From the NCBI GenBank assembly GCA_000149265.1, contig CH003381.1:1533663-1597662 (forward strand): 64,000 nt of DNA. The letters run 5' to 3'. The notes beneath the pieces are model-generated. The model was not told the DNA's origin. It did no database searches and worked only from the letters and a program-made list of their open reading frames with translations. The position numbers and the translations under genes were made by a program. Origin of the DNA: Ciona savignyi. Lineage: Eukaryota; Chordata; Ascidiacea; Phlebobranchia; Cionidae. Positions 24,701 through 35,724 of this stretch are shown in pieces; within the stretch, counting starts at the first letter, position 1; every line of letters begins with the position of its first letter.

Positions 24701-27700
24701 AGTGGTTCTTAACCTTTTTTCTGTTGTTACCCCCAAAATGTTTTGATGAACATTAATTACCCCCTCTTTAGAAAAACAACATCTAACATAGGCCTAGCTT
24801 GCAATCCAAAATTTTATTTTGAAATTTACCCGTAGGTTAAGAACCACATGATATAAAGGATTTAAAATTGAGTAAAACGATGTTTGTCATCATGTTCCCA
24901 ACTGGTATAATGGGCCAATGGTTCATAGTAATCAACTATTATTAAAAGTTTGATACTGACTGTGTTATATTAAATGTCAAAATTGGCATAAAGTCCATAT
25001 TTGTTACCTTAATTAGCCCAACCATGCATTCTGTCCAGTTAAATTCAAAGTAAAAATCACTCAAGTCAAAATACAAAAACAACAGTGCCTATCTTTAAAA
25101 AGAAAAAAACGACTCTATCATATAATGTATAGAAGGTTTTAAAAAATTGCAAGCAGTACAAAAATTATTTTATATTCTCAAAATGAAATTCGCAGTTATC
25201 TTCTGACTTTATTACAAAACAATGTACAGTATTCTTATATTTTTAATTCTACTAAATTAAGATGGGAGGATAAATGAAAACATATGAAATATTAGATTTT
25301 TTTACACTGTGGCAGTCTTAACGAACATGCATAATGTAATAGTAGTAGGATCAATAGTAATATGTTTAGCGCTTAGGCTCATGTTTTTGTCATAACTGTC
25401 TCGATTCATATCATAGCGTATAGGTTATGGAATTACGGATTAAATATGTATGTTGTAGTTGTACAGTACAATATATAACTCAGTTTTCTAAGGTCCATAC
25501 ATAGGTGAACTTTTATTAATTAATATTAACAGTTTTCCCAACTTTGCAAAAACAATTTAGGCAATGAAGTATTATTGTATTAAAATTACACATTAGTCAC
25601 GAATAAAAATAAGCCTAATTTTGTCGCCATAAATCTTGTTTCTAATTAGCTTCAAATTGAAAGGCCAGACACATTAGATGACATATGTCTAACCTAGCCC
25701 TGTTACGCTAACATAGGCCAATGACCTTTCGTTCTTTAGATAAATAAATGATGTGTTACTTCCTTACTTGTACAGACAATCAATATATATACATATATAT
25801 GTTTAAACTCTGGGGTGTATTCGTACTGTAACATGTATATTACGTTGGCCGGTTTATCAGCTTGATAATTACCATTCAATTGGATTGGCATTAGAACTAA
25901 CATTTATATTTGGAAGGTTAGCTTGATTTTTTATATGGTGGGCTTATATATAAAAATATTAATAATAATAAATAATATAATAATATAATAATATATATTA
26001 TATACTAAAGGTGAAAAACTTTTCAAGAATGCAAACATAAATCTTAGTGGTAACTAAAATTTGCATGTGTGTATGTGGTTATAATTTTAGCACAAATTTA
26101 TATATTTTAGGATTACAATTCCCAAAACTAGCCCACAAAATATTTTTTTAGTCATATATATGCCCAAGTTTAATATACTCGTATTATATATACATATATT
26201 TTTAGACCTAATGCCAATTTTGAAGTTATGTTATGGATGGCTCTGTCAGATTAAATGCCCATCTGTCTACTCAGTTTATATTTTTGTTTATTTTTACATA
26301 TTAATCATGCATGTCTACTAACCTACTGTAACTTGTTCAATGCCCCCATGTGAGTTTCATTCCATGCTTTTTTTCAAGTTGCTCACTTTGCTGTTAGTTG
26401 TAAAAGTTATTCTTTAACTGAGTACCTCCAATTTTAGTGTATATCTAAATTTGTAAGAAAAAACATGAAATTTCTCATGCAAAGCATAAAACACAAATCT
26501 GGAATATAGGCGATATTTTATCTTAAAACGTTTCGAAAGAATGCTTTTAAAACTAAATTCTAAGTTTAAAAACTGATATTCATTATTTTGTGTTTTTAAA
26601 TCTCTAAAATATCCTCTCAGCTTTGGAAGGATGCGATTGGGCAAGTTTTCATCACCTTGATGACCTCATGGGGAGGATTGATCACTTGGTCCTCCTACAA
26701 TCGATTCTACAATAAATACCACGTCGACGCCGCTGTCCTCATCCCTATCGCCCCCATGCTGTCAATTCTATCGGCCGTGTCTGTTTTCGGGGTCATTGGG
26801 CACCTTGGGACCGTCACGCTGCACTCTGATCTCTCCAAAGCGCTTCCGAATGTCAGTGGGCCCATGGTCCCGATTGTGATGTACTCGGAAGCGCTGTCGC
26901 AAATGTGGGGTGATGATCTACCGTGGAGTTTGGTGGTTTTTATCTCCATGTTTTTCTCTTCTGCAACTGCAATGGTGAGTTTCATGTACATCTAGCAAAA
27001 ACTTTGTTCCCAGGTACCGATAGAAGTTAATGTTAGCTTTACATGCTTGCCTCTTGTCTTACGCCATGCAGTACTATTTCCAGCAGTAAAAATTATATAA
27101 AGAAAAGCAATGATAAAAAACAAATCTTTTGATATTACCACCATAGTGTTTATCAAGGGTGGGCAACTTTCCTAGTTCGCGGGCCAGATGAGGAAAAATG
27201 AAGTTCTTGCTTGACCAAATTATTATATGAAGTAGCCTAGTACTCAATATCTTAATTACAGGGTATGGTTAGATATAAACCACATTTTCTACATGTACCC
27301 ACAACGTTTTTTGTGTCTACAATCATCAAATAGACAGTAAAAAATACAAAAGATTAAGGAAAAAACTTACACAAGCTATAAAGAAAATTAAATCACCTCA
27401 GATTGTCTGCTCATACATTACTACTGGGAATGTTTATTTTGCAATATTTACTAAACTGACCTGTTGACCAATTAGCTAAATTGTTTACAAGTTTAAGGCA
27501 CAGCAACATATTAGCATGAGAAATTAGGATTACTGCTGTACTGTACCGCTAAATTGTAATGCACAGTTTGTTGCTTTTGTTATATTCCTGCCATTTTTGT
27601 TAAAATTTGTAAAAAAAACATTTTTAGGCAATGTACAATATTTACATATTTGTGTAATGCATGATCTGTTTACCAGGTAGAGTAAATATGAAAACATTTC

Positions 27701-30700
27701 TATTCTTCAGATCTTTGTGTCAACAATTAATTAAAAATGAGATTAATTACATTTATATGATCAAAAACTTTTCAAAGGAAATGACTCCTATTTACTGGTT
27801 ATTTTGTACATTTCTAGAGTAAACAAGTCAAATATTCATGCATAATGGTTAGATCCTCTAAAGCACTATATATAATATATATATATATATAATCTAATAC
27901 TTTTCTGGTCTGTCAGTTAATATACAACTATTTACCTTATATATATATTATAATATATAGATATATTTAGCTAATTTAGGCCCTAACTTATCTGAGGTCC
28001 AATATAACAATAGCATATTAACATTTATATCGGATAATATCACACTATTACACTTGTCGTAAATGGCAGCTAGACAAACAAAACAAATCTTTTCAGTTCC
28101 CGTGTTTGGAGTGCATATTATCCTGCATCTCGGATTCGATGAAACTCTTCCGGAAAGTCATCCTCCGCATCGTTGCCACCGTGTTCCTGCTGCTCATCTC
28201 TTTCGGGGTTTGCTACGGCGTCCCGTGCATACTCCAGGTGGGTGGGGAGTTTGGTTTGGTTATAAAACAGAAATTGTGTAACGATATCATAAGTATCATA
28301 TGATAAATACTACTAGTATATCTTAGCAATATATTGTGCCACTGGTATATCTTGGCAATATATGATAGATACCACTGTTATATCTTGGCAATATGTTATA
28401 GATACCACTGGTATATCTTGGTAATATATGATACCACTGGTATATCTTGGCAATATATGATACCACTGGTATATCTTGGCAATATATGATACCACTGGTA
28501 TATCTTGGCAATATATGATAGATACCACTGGTATATCTTGGCAATATATGGTAGTTACCACTGGTATTTTTTGGAAAGTCTAACTTGTTGTATGGGACAA
28601 TAAATTTGTGGGTTTGATGAGCTCAAAGTCCAAAGCGTGTACATCTTTTCTTTTAATTCGCTTCGGAATGTCACTTAATTTCAATATGAATGCCATGAGT
28701 AATTGTTTTTCACTAATTTTTGTGAAACAGAAATAAAAACAAAATTTGACAAATAGTCAAAATGTAGTGCATACCGGATGTTTGAAAAAAAAAATTTTAT
28801 ACACAATTTTAAATTCGTTTTTATACAGAATTTCAAATTCGTTTTTATATGGAATTTCAAATATACACAAATTTACATTATTTTTTAAATTATTCAAGGT
28901 GGTATCTATTACATATCACATTAAATACCTAAAACTGGTAAAATGGGTAAAATTAGATAAAATCAGTTTGGGCTTATGTCAATTATACCATAAGAGTTAA
29001 ATCGGACTTTTATTAAAATTATTCAAATTGTTAAAAAAACTTTCCTATAAAATTTCGATTTCAATTTTTGAATCCTACCAAATTTTGTAACTTCTCGATT
29101 CCATTTCCACATTTTAGTTTGCGCATCACTTGTCACAATACAAAGCTTAGTGAACTGTAAAAACCTAAATTATGAGCTGCAATTCACACTTAATGATAAG
29201 TACCCTGTACTTTCAACCTTGAAATACACATTAGCAATCATGTAGGTGTTATTTGTTGTTATTTTGAACAAAAGAATGTGGGGGGTGGGGGGTTAAGAAC
29301 AGCTTAGCAACATTCTGCTGTGCTTAAACCAATAAAATACTCTTTTATAATTACAAGAAGTTAGATGCCAAGCTTAGTGTATTTTTTATCACTGACTGTA
29401 ATGATTATGCATTCACTGCATGCAGTACTAAAAGTAGGAAAGTTTTTATTTCGATAAGATGCATTGCCCTTAATGTCAACAATTAGTTTTTTCAATTAAG
29501 TGCGTCTAATATTCACATCACTTGCATTTTACATTGATTATGCAGCAGTCACAGTTATCCAATTTATTATAGCACCATGATTGTATGCTTTGTATCCCAA
29601 TATACCAGTTAAATGTGGCTGTACAACCATGTACCTTATGACCAGATCCCAGCAAAATCACTGCATTGTTTCACTATCAGCATTTTAAACACATTTATTC
29701 AACAGTGGACTGGATTGCAATTGATTGAATTCTTCGATACGTTTTGCCTCCCGTTCTGTTTTATCATCGTGGCATTGTCGGAACTGCTTCTTCTCTCTTA
29801 CTCGTTTGGTGAGCATTCTTTATTGCTTATGTTCAATTTAATATGATAGTATAGGTGTATGGCTTGTTAAGTAACGATTTACTACTCCGCTTTTGGGCTA
29901 ACTGTTGTGACTTTATTAAAAAAAATTTTTGTTGGGAATGAATACTTCCTTTTTTAAGGTTAATTTTGGTGCAAGTTGGGCCCTGTTAAAAACAGATGCA
30001 TTCCTATGACTAACAACACACTAAAACATCCACAATCAACCTTGCAAATTGTTTTAAAATTACAAGTAGTTTACACATTTAGTTTTCAATAGTTTGTACC
30101 TTGAAAGCAAATTTAATAGCTTTGGTAGCCCGCAGTGCATACTAGTATTTAAAGATGACATTTAGATTTCCAACCCAAGGGCACAAGTATGTAACAATGC
30201 AATCGTTTGCTCAAGAGTCCTTCATGAATCATTTGAACTTTAAATAAATGTTAAAATGTCGAAATTTTAATGTCAATTTTACCCATGTAGGCTTCAAACT
30301 ACTGGGAACAAATACAAAAGCAATGACGAGGAATGCTTGTCTTAAAAGTCACTTTTGGTCAGTAATGTGGGGTGGTGTCAGTCCTTTGGTGCTCTTGGTA
30401 AGTTTAATTAATTTAGGACTCTTTCAGACAGACTTATATTATTTCATTTTAATAATCCTCTGTTATTTCTGATTTAAAAGTATGTTTTTCAAAATACTAT
30501 TAAATTTTCTAACTAACTCTTGCTGTACAACATTAATGATTCATGCTGATGTAGGTAGTAAACATATGACTTAAAACAACAAAGTATAAAAGTATTGCCA
30601 TGTGTGACAAACAAGTGGAGATAAATTTAGCTGAGTTGAATTTGGTGCAAAACTAAATACCACTTTTAATATATATGTATATTGTATATATCCCTGATTT

Positions 30701-33233
30701 TTTAACTAAATTTTAAATTCAAATTATACTTTCACTTTTTTAAAAAAATGTGAAAAGTCCTTTTATGTTGCCCAGGCAGATAAATCTATATTTTTAACAA
30801 AATTTAAATAAAATTGTTTCAAATATATTTTTATTTTTGAGTAAATTTTCGACTTTTATATAAAAAATGTGTTTTTGTACCTTTCTCAGAGAGATAATTC
30901 TTTCAAAATGCTGTTTAATGGCAAATTCATCATTCTGTCAAAAACCATACCAAGGTCTAAAATCCAGCAGTAATTTAGCTTTACTTCCCATCTTTTAATT
31001 GTAATAAATGAGTTCTTGGCATTTATTCCATTTAATCAATCCGATATTTAATTTTTCTGCAATCAAGCCATCAAGAGCAATCGCTCTAATGTGCGATAGA
31101 GAGTTTCTAAGTACTTGTTAAGATTTTCGAATTGAAATCATTGATCGCAGAATTCCCTGGAGTGTTCATTTGTGGTCGTAACTCCTGCCATAAAAATCCA
31201 TACAGACTGACTGACTAAGCTTAAATTATCTTGCATAAATGTTAGTTGCAATATAATGTGTGATATTATTTTGTATAGGTACAGACATAAAGTTTGTATT
31301 GGTACAGGCTTAAAGTTTAGAGTGTAACTTATACTGAGAGAACCTGTATTATGTTTAATATTTAAACATCAAAGTGTATCGAATATCCATGTAGGTTAAA
31401 CGTTAGGATTGTAAACTACATGTAAACTAGAATTCTGGTGAATGTGAATTATATGGCATAAATATAACTGTTTAAACTGTAAAACAAACATTATAACCAT
31501 ACCAACATGCATAAGCACATTTTAACAAGTAATTTGCAGCCCTGTTAAAACAACAAATGCATGCATTTGATTATTACAACATATCTCTTCCAGTTCATCT
31601 GGTGGTTTAGAGTGTTGCCTTTTAACAGAAAGGTTGCAGGTTTGAAACTGTTCGCTAGCTATTCGGGTATGTTCTTGGGCAAGGCACTTAATGGACATTG
31701 CCTTAACCCAGCAGATTAATGAAGTAACCCGAAGGTAGGCACGAGGTGATCTGATGATTGCTCGTGTGTTAACCCCCTTGGTTTTCCTATTCACGGGGAT
31801 AAACATGAATATCCCATCCTATCTACCATTGTGGTTCGGTGCAAATTTTCACTGGTGGCTAACTACAACATTTTGTTATTACTGTTGATTACCGTTTTCA
31901 TTTTTATGTTTCTTTATCCAATGAAACAATGATTGTTTGTGAATCTCTGGATTTCACCAATAACAAACTCTGGGTTCATGGAGCTATAGATCACTCTTAG
32001 AGTAGACTCTCTATTCATAGAACTAGATCTCTCTTTAAACTCTTAATCCCTGTATACCTATATCACCATACCGCACACCCACTACCCATTTTTTTACCAC
32101 CCTATCATTTTCAGGGTTGTTTAGTGTACGCGATAGTCGGCATGGTACGTGATGGTCTCCCCAGTATGGCCCCTCGCCTATACCTTCCCCGAGACACATC
32201 GAGTTGGTGGACATTGGTGGCGGGAAGCGTGATGGTGGGGTTCGTTTTCTTGGTGCTGCTATTGGTTGCTGTGATACGTGTCATCCAAACCGGGGGAACA
32301 TGCATGGGGGTAAGTATTTTCTTCAAATCCTTAGATCAGAGATGTCCAACCTGCGGCCCGCTAGTCATTTTCACTCCCAGTAGTACTTTGATATTTGAAT
32401 CTTAGCCTAATTAAAATGTATTAGTCAGCTTTTAGGGACGTTGTAATAGTAGGCTATAGTAGGGAAGCAACAGGAACACGCAGGTTATATATTACTATAA
32501 GACTCTGCGGCCCATTTAATTAATAGGTTATGCGGCCCATTGAATTTTTTCAAGTGACAATTCCGCCCCACTGCAATAAAAGGTTGGACATCCCTGCCTT
32601 AGATAGACTTTTAATTTCTATGCAAACAGTGNNNNNNNNNNNNNNNNNNNNNNNNNNNNNNNNNNNNNNNNNNNNNNNNNNNNNNNNNNNNNNNNNNNNN
32701 NNNNNNNNNNNNNNNNNNNNNNNNNNNNNNNTGTTTCCAATATTAAAGTATTCAAGGCGTTGTTTACATTGAATATAGCTAAAGTGTATTTTGCCTTGTT
32801 TTTTGGTTCTTTTGATTCCGAAATGGCGGGCAACACTAAAAGGAGTGAAAGCAGGAAAGAGGGGAGGAGGGAAACTGCTCCATAAAACTATGGAAACTAA
32901 TTTATAGCCTTCCCTAAACATTAAATATCAAACTCAGAACTAACCCCATGTTTATAACTGACTGTAATGTCATAATCTTTATTTAAGTGTGCAGTTTCCT
33001 TTCTTCCCTCCTTTTCGCTGTCCTTCCTTTTAGTTTTCCCCAAAATCACAAATTTATTCTTTTTCAAGCGGTTGCGCAACTCGTTCACTCCGCACATGGG
33101 GGTTTCCCCCAGCAACGGAGGGGGTGACATCTCCCACGGCAACGGGGAGCTTTTCCTCAGTGACTACACCAGTCACCGGGAACGAGGTGGAATCGAGATC
33201 CTTATCGACGAAGATATTGTCACAAGCGTCTGA
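15720..33233 (+). CDS. SLC6 (neurotransmitter:sodium symporter) family transporter, divergent, complete
   Basis: Twelve exons join in phase: 15720-15861, 17477-17608, 20114-20275, 21526-21670, 23781-23958, 24257-24394, 26621-26974, 28097-28237, 29706-29808, 30291-30397, 32115-32309, 33069-33233. They give 1,962 nt, or 653 residues, the usual SLC6 length. TM1 has FWRFPYLAYENGG (residues 35-47). The large second extracellular loop has the two-cysteine PWTTCGNSWNT...C motif and an NYT glycosylation site. TM6 has DAIGQVFITL and SSYNRF. The C-terminal tail has RNSFTPHMG and ends TSV, a class I PDZ-type ligand. The fold is firm, but key sodium-site residues differ: Ser34 replaces the Asn of GNVWRF, and Ala343 replaces the TM7 Asn. 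Substrate and subfamily are not assigned. The start at 15720 is the only ATG before TM1 in the exon and leaves a short N-terminus of about 20 residues. A 100-N gap lies in the last intron. Confidence 0.93.
17648..17905 (+). repeat. 131-bp direct tandem duplication
   Basis: Two nearly identical adjacent copies, each containing TTTTGTATATATTATGTAAA and TGTATGTCTTGTGGGC, are offset by 131 bp in intron 2 of the transporter. Only a few differences separate them, so the duplication is recent. Confidence 0.88.
20266..20375 (+). repeat. 55-bp tandem duplication covering a splice donor
   Basis: GAAACGTTGAGTAAGATTAA at 20266 recurs as GAAATGTTGAGTAAGATAAA at 20321, and the similarity continues through a GACCTTT block. 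The first copy holds the donor of transporter exon 3 (GT at 20276). The second holds an equivalent GTAAGA donor 55 bp on. Confidence 0.8.
23088..23693. mobile_element. TIR element related to the nested element at 762-1265
   Basis: Ends CAGTGTTCGAATTAA and TTAATTCGAACCCTG are near-perfect inverted repeats. The flanks share the 5-mer TAATG (23083-23087 and 23694-23698). The interior shares long stretches with 762-1265, including GATTCGCGATCCCT. No coding capacity is seen. It lies in intron 4 of the transporter. Confidence 0.8.
24700..24850. mobile_element. Short hAT-like MITE (151 bp)
   Basis: Ends CAGTGGTTCTTAACC and GGTTAAGAACCACATG (one extra A relative to the inverted repeat) are flanked by the exact 8-bp duplication ATATAAAG (24692-24699 and 24851-24858). 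It lies in intron 6 of the transporter. Confidence 0.85.
25955..26000. repeat. AAT/TA-rich simple repeat
   Basis: Runs of AATAATAATAAATAATATAA type lie in an AT-rich intron of the transporter. Confidence 0.7.
27158..27200 (+). mobile_element. Orphan hAT-like terminus
   Basis: AAGGGTGGGCAACTTTCC followed by GCGGGCCAGA resembles the left end of a hAT-type repeat. No matching right end was found downstream, so this is probably a truncated or decayed copy. Confidence 0.4.
27868..27962. repeat. TA-rich microsatellite
   Basis: Two alternating TA tracts lie in intron 7 of the transporter. Confidence 0.8.
28302..28562 (+). repeat. Minisatellite, units of about 29-36 bp
   Basis: There are about eight copies of a unit with the core CCACTGGTATATCTTGGCAA and variable ATGATA/ATGATAGATA spacers, in intron 8 of the transporter. 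Open reverse frames with repeated PRYTSGI peptides are a by-product of the repeat. Confidence 0.92.
31590..31822 (+). mobile_element. tRNA-derived SINE, internally shortened
   Basis: The tRNA-like head (ATCTGGTGGTTTAGAGTG, AGGTTGCAGGTTTGAAAC) and the GGGGATAAACATGAATATCC end are present. The middle segment between the TTAATGAAG and CCCGAAGG blocks is missing. Confidence 0.85.
32337..32596. mobile_element. hAT-like MITE (260 bp)
   Basis: Ends CAGAGATGTCCAACC and GGTTGGACATCCCTG are flanked by the exact 8-bp duplication CCTTAGAT (32329-32336 and 32597-32604). The interior matches the terminal parts of the 670-1534 element in reverse orientation. It starts only 28 bp past the donor of transporter exon 11. 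Confidence 0.9.
32632..32731. other. Assembly gap of 100 N
   Basis: One hundred consecutive N bases in the last intron of the transporter, directly after a MITE. The size is a conventional placeholder, so the true length is unknown. Confidence 0.99.
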
Positions 33234-33242
33234 TGTCATATC

Positions 33243-33386
33243 TGACGTCACGTGTTATGACGCCGTTGATGACGTCACGATTTTCCGAAACGCACGCTGC
33301 CGCACCTAAAGACGTTGAACGCGGCTTTTATAGATTCGTATATTCTATGACGTCACTTGGTTTTGTGACGTCGGCGTTTGACGTCA
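33243..33386. promoter_or_regulatory. Cluster of four perfect CRE palindromes (TGACGTCA)
   Basis: TGACGTCA occurs at 33243-33250, 33270-33277, 33348-33355 and 33379-33386, with further half sites (TGACG) between them. The first lies 10 bp past the transporter stop. TGACGTCA is the classic CREB/ATF site. Regulatory activity is inferred from the clustering. Confidence 0.55.
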
Positions 33387-34440
33387 TTCCACTAATAATA
33401 GCCAAAATCGTGAAAAGTTCAAATTGTCGTGTTGCAACCTCGTTTCCGAGACGGCGTCCCGCTTTTGGCTGCTATCATGGACCGGACGGACCACTTACCA
33501 CACAAGCAGTAGTATCCCAGCATTGTTCACACATCTTACAAGCAGGCACCTGTTCACTCGTGACAAACTTGCCCAACAGTGCACACACACGTAGTATCTT
33601 GCCAAAATCCGCCACGAACGGTTTTTAATCCCTTTTCTGCCAACAAGAGGTACAGGAACTCGCTTCTAACTGTTGATTTTTCTACTTTTCTTTCTGTAAA
33701 CGCCTGCCCTTAAAGTGAACGTTGCAACAATTGCCATTTTTATTTTTTTATAACATTTAAAACTAAAAAGTGATGGTGTACATAAATTTTCTATACAACT
33801 TACAACATAGCATTTGTATTTTTAACCTTTCCCAACGTTAACAAGAAAAAAATTCTAATTCATATCATCCAAGTACAAAAACTGAACTTTTTAACATGTC
33901 CCACAATACATAGCTGTACAAAGAACGATTTCAGGGGTGAACTATTCGTTATTTCGTTTTATTTTCTTTATCTGGTGCTATTTTACTTTTAACCGTACAT
34001 GTTTGCCTCTTTTACCTATATGTATAAACGTTACACACAATCTTGCGATATTAGGTCACGTGGTGGCGAGCTTGTGTTTCAGCATACTTCTTGCATCAAG
34101 ACAACCCATCATGAGTTCGAAACTTGGCTCGGTAAAAAAAGACAACATTTCAAAAAATTTGTCATTTTCAGTTTCATGGTAAAAAATTTAAGTAAAATAC
34201 AAGTCGTTCTATTCACAACTTTTAATTACAAATATTAGGATAATTATATATATTTTTATTGAGAATGCCCGTTGTTTTTGGTTGAAACTTTCAACTGCTC
34301 TCTCTTGCTTCTGTATGACGTAATCAATTGCGTAACTGCTGCCTGCATTTTACATGTACTGCTTTCCTAACATATCAATAAAAGCCTGTAAAGAAGTGTG
34401 TTCTTCCTTTTTCAATCGAGGTATCTATTATAATATTTTA
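33387..34440. other. Presumed 3' UTR and intergenic DNA after the transporter
   Basis: No further coding exon is supported. An AATAAA lies at 34377-34382, far past the stop. A short tRNA-SINE relative occupies about 34045-34140. Confidence 0.45.
34045..34140 (+). mobile_element. Short tRNA-like SINE of a second family
   Basis: The block CCATCATGAGTTCGAAACTT followed by GGCTCGGTAAAAAAA matches the copy at 60934-61040, including a B-box-like GAGTTCGAAAC and an A-rich tail. The head is diverged. Confidence 0.6.
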
Positions 34441-34532
34441 GTGTCGTCCGTCCAGTTAATCTGGCGATGGGCGCGAGGTGTTCTGACGATTGCCCGTGTG
34501 TTAACCTCCTTGGTTTTCCCATTTACGGGCCG
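34441..34532 (+). mobile_element. SINE fragment with internal deletion
   Basis: CGTCCGTCCAGTTAATCTGG (head) is joined directly to CGATGGGCGCGAGGTG (body end). The segment between them is lost. Confidence 0.7.
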
Positions 34533-34938
34533 CATGAGGGCGATATAGACTTAAAAAACGTTTTTTTTAATTCCGCTAATATTTTACGTTTAACAACTAT
34601 GTCCGGCAAACTTGATATATGGTAAAATTTACAATTTTTTCTATGTCATTAAATAATCATATGTCCTTTTTAGCCATATTGCATATTTTGTTGGATGATT
34701 ATCTACAACTTTTATTATTTGAAATTACAAATGAGCTTGAAAATCTTCCGAGTTTGCCAACTTTGGCCATTTTTTCATTTAATATGAGAATTTAAGTGTT
34801 AATAGGGAGAATCGAAAAATAATTATGTTACAGAATGTATGGCATCGGTGTTTATCCTATGATCGGAATACGCGAGGTCGTTATAACACGGCAATCGACA
34901 GATTGTCTCTGGTACTTATTGACGGGTTACTAAAGTTA

Positions 34939-35218
34939 CGATAGGATAGTCAGGTTTATCCTCGTGAATGGGAAAACCAAGGGGGTTAACACACGGGCAA
35001 TCGTCAGATCACCTCGCGCCCACTGTCGGGTTACCGGAGCTATTGCGGTTGTGCGTGATACATTTCTTTAATTTGGCAGCACCCAATAATCCGCTCGGTT
35101 CAGGCAATGTCCGTTAAGTGTCTTGCCCAAGGACACACCCGACTAGCTGCGACCAGTTTCGAACCTACAACCGTTTGGCTGGAAGGCGTCGCACTAAACC
35201 GCCAGACTAAGCGGGAGG
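34939..35218 (-). mobile_element. tRNA-derived SINE, full-length copy
   Basis: Reverse-oriented copy with tail complement GATAGGATAG, body GTGAATGGGAAAACCAAGGG and the tRNA-like head complement at the right end. Confidence 0.9.
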
Positions 35219-35220
35219 AC

Positions 35221-35312
35221 AAAGTAATTGCAGTGTGTTAAATACGACAGATACACCGTTACCGATTCTGTTTAATTCATAAATCCAGTAGGTCCAGGCA
35301 AGTTCCGAAAAA
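35221..35312 (-). mobile_element. SINE body fragment next to a full copy
   Basis: AATTGCAGTGTGTTAAATAC and TCCAGTAGGTCCAGGCAAGT match the SINE body in reverse. It lies head to tail with the copy just left of it. Confidence 0.5.
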
Positions 35313-35724
35313 TTTTGTTCCAGAAAACTTCCGAGATGGACTACGAATGAGCTTACCTGTATAACAAAACAGTTTCTATTCAACTTTTGTAGATACGGGG
35401 TCCAAAAGCGCGACCCATACTGTTGCGTGTGTCCAAACCACTGTCACCATTCGGACTCCTAATTTTTTATATGACGTGTTCAAATGTCAACACCTCAGGA
35501 CCAATTTCCGTCGTCTTATTGTTCTTTTGTGTAATCAAATATGTAATGTTATAATCGGTGTTGACCAAAATTATTGGTATCGATCTTTACTGTTTGCCGA
35601 TCGTCGCCCTTAGAAGCTGAAGCTGCGTCTATGAACATGTAATCTTCTAACAACAGGTAGCTGTTTTGTTGTGCCTCCATGTTAGTAGTTAAATTACTAG
35701 ATTTTTCCTGCTTATTAGGTTAGA
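35313..35724. other. Presumed 5' flank of the two-pore channel gene
   Basis: No coding content seen. It should contain the promoter or 5' UTR of the channel gene; no specific element was identified. Confidence 0.4.

Noticed and set aside
28313-28561. Open frames with repeated PRYTSGI peptides
   Set aside because: They are produced by the minisatellite unit and occur in several frames of the same strand.
33233-33628. 131-codon open frame overlapping the transporter 3' end, and the alternative frame 33124-33309
   Set aside because: The frame that continues the transporter (33069-33233) has the correct phase, a good acceptor and a typical SLC6 tail. The other frames start inside it and show no homology.
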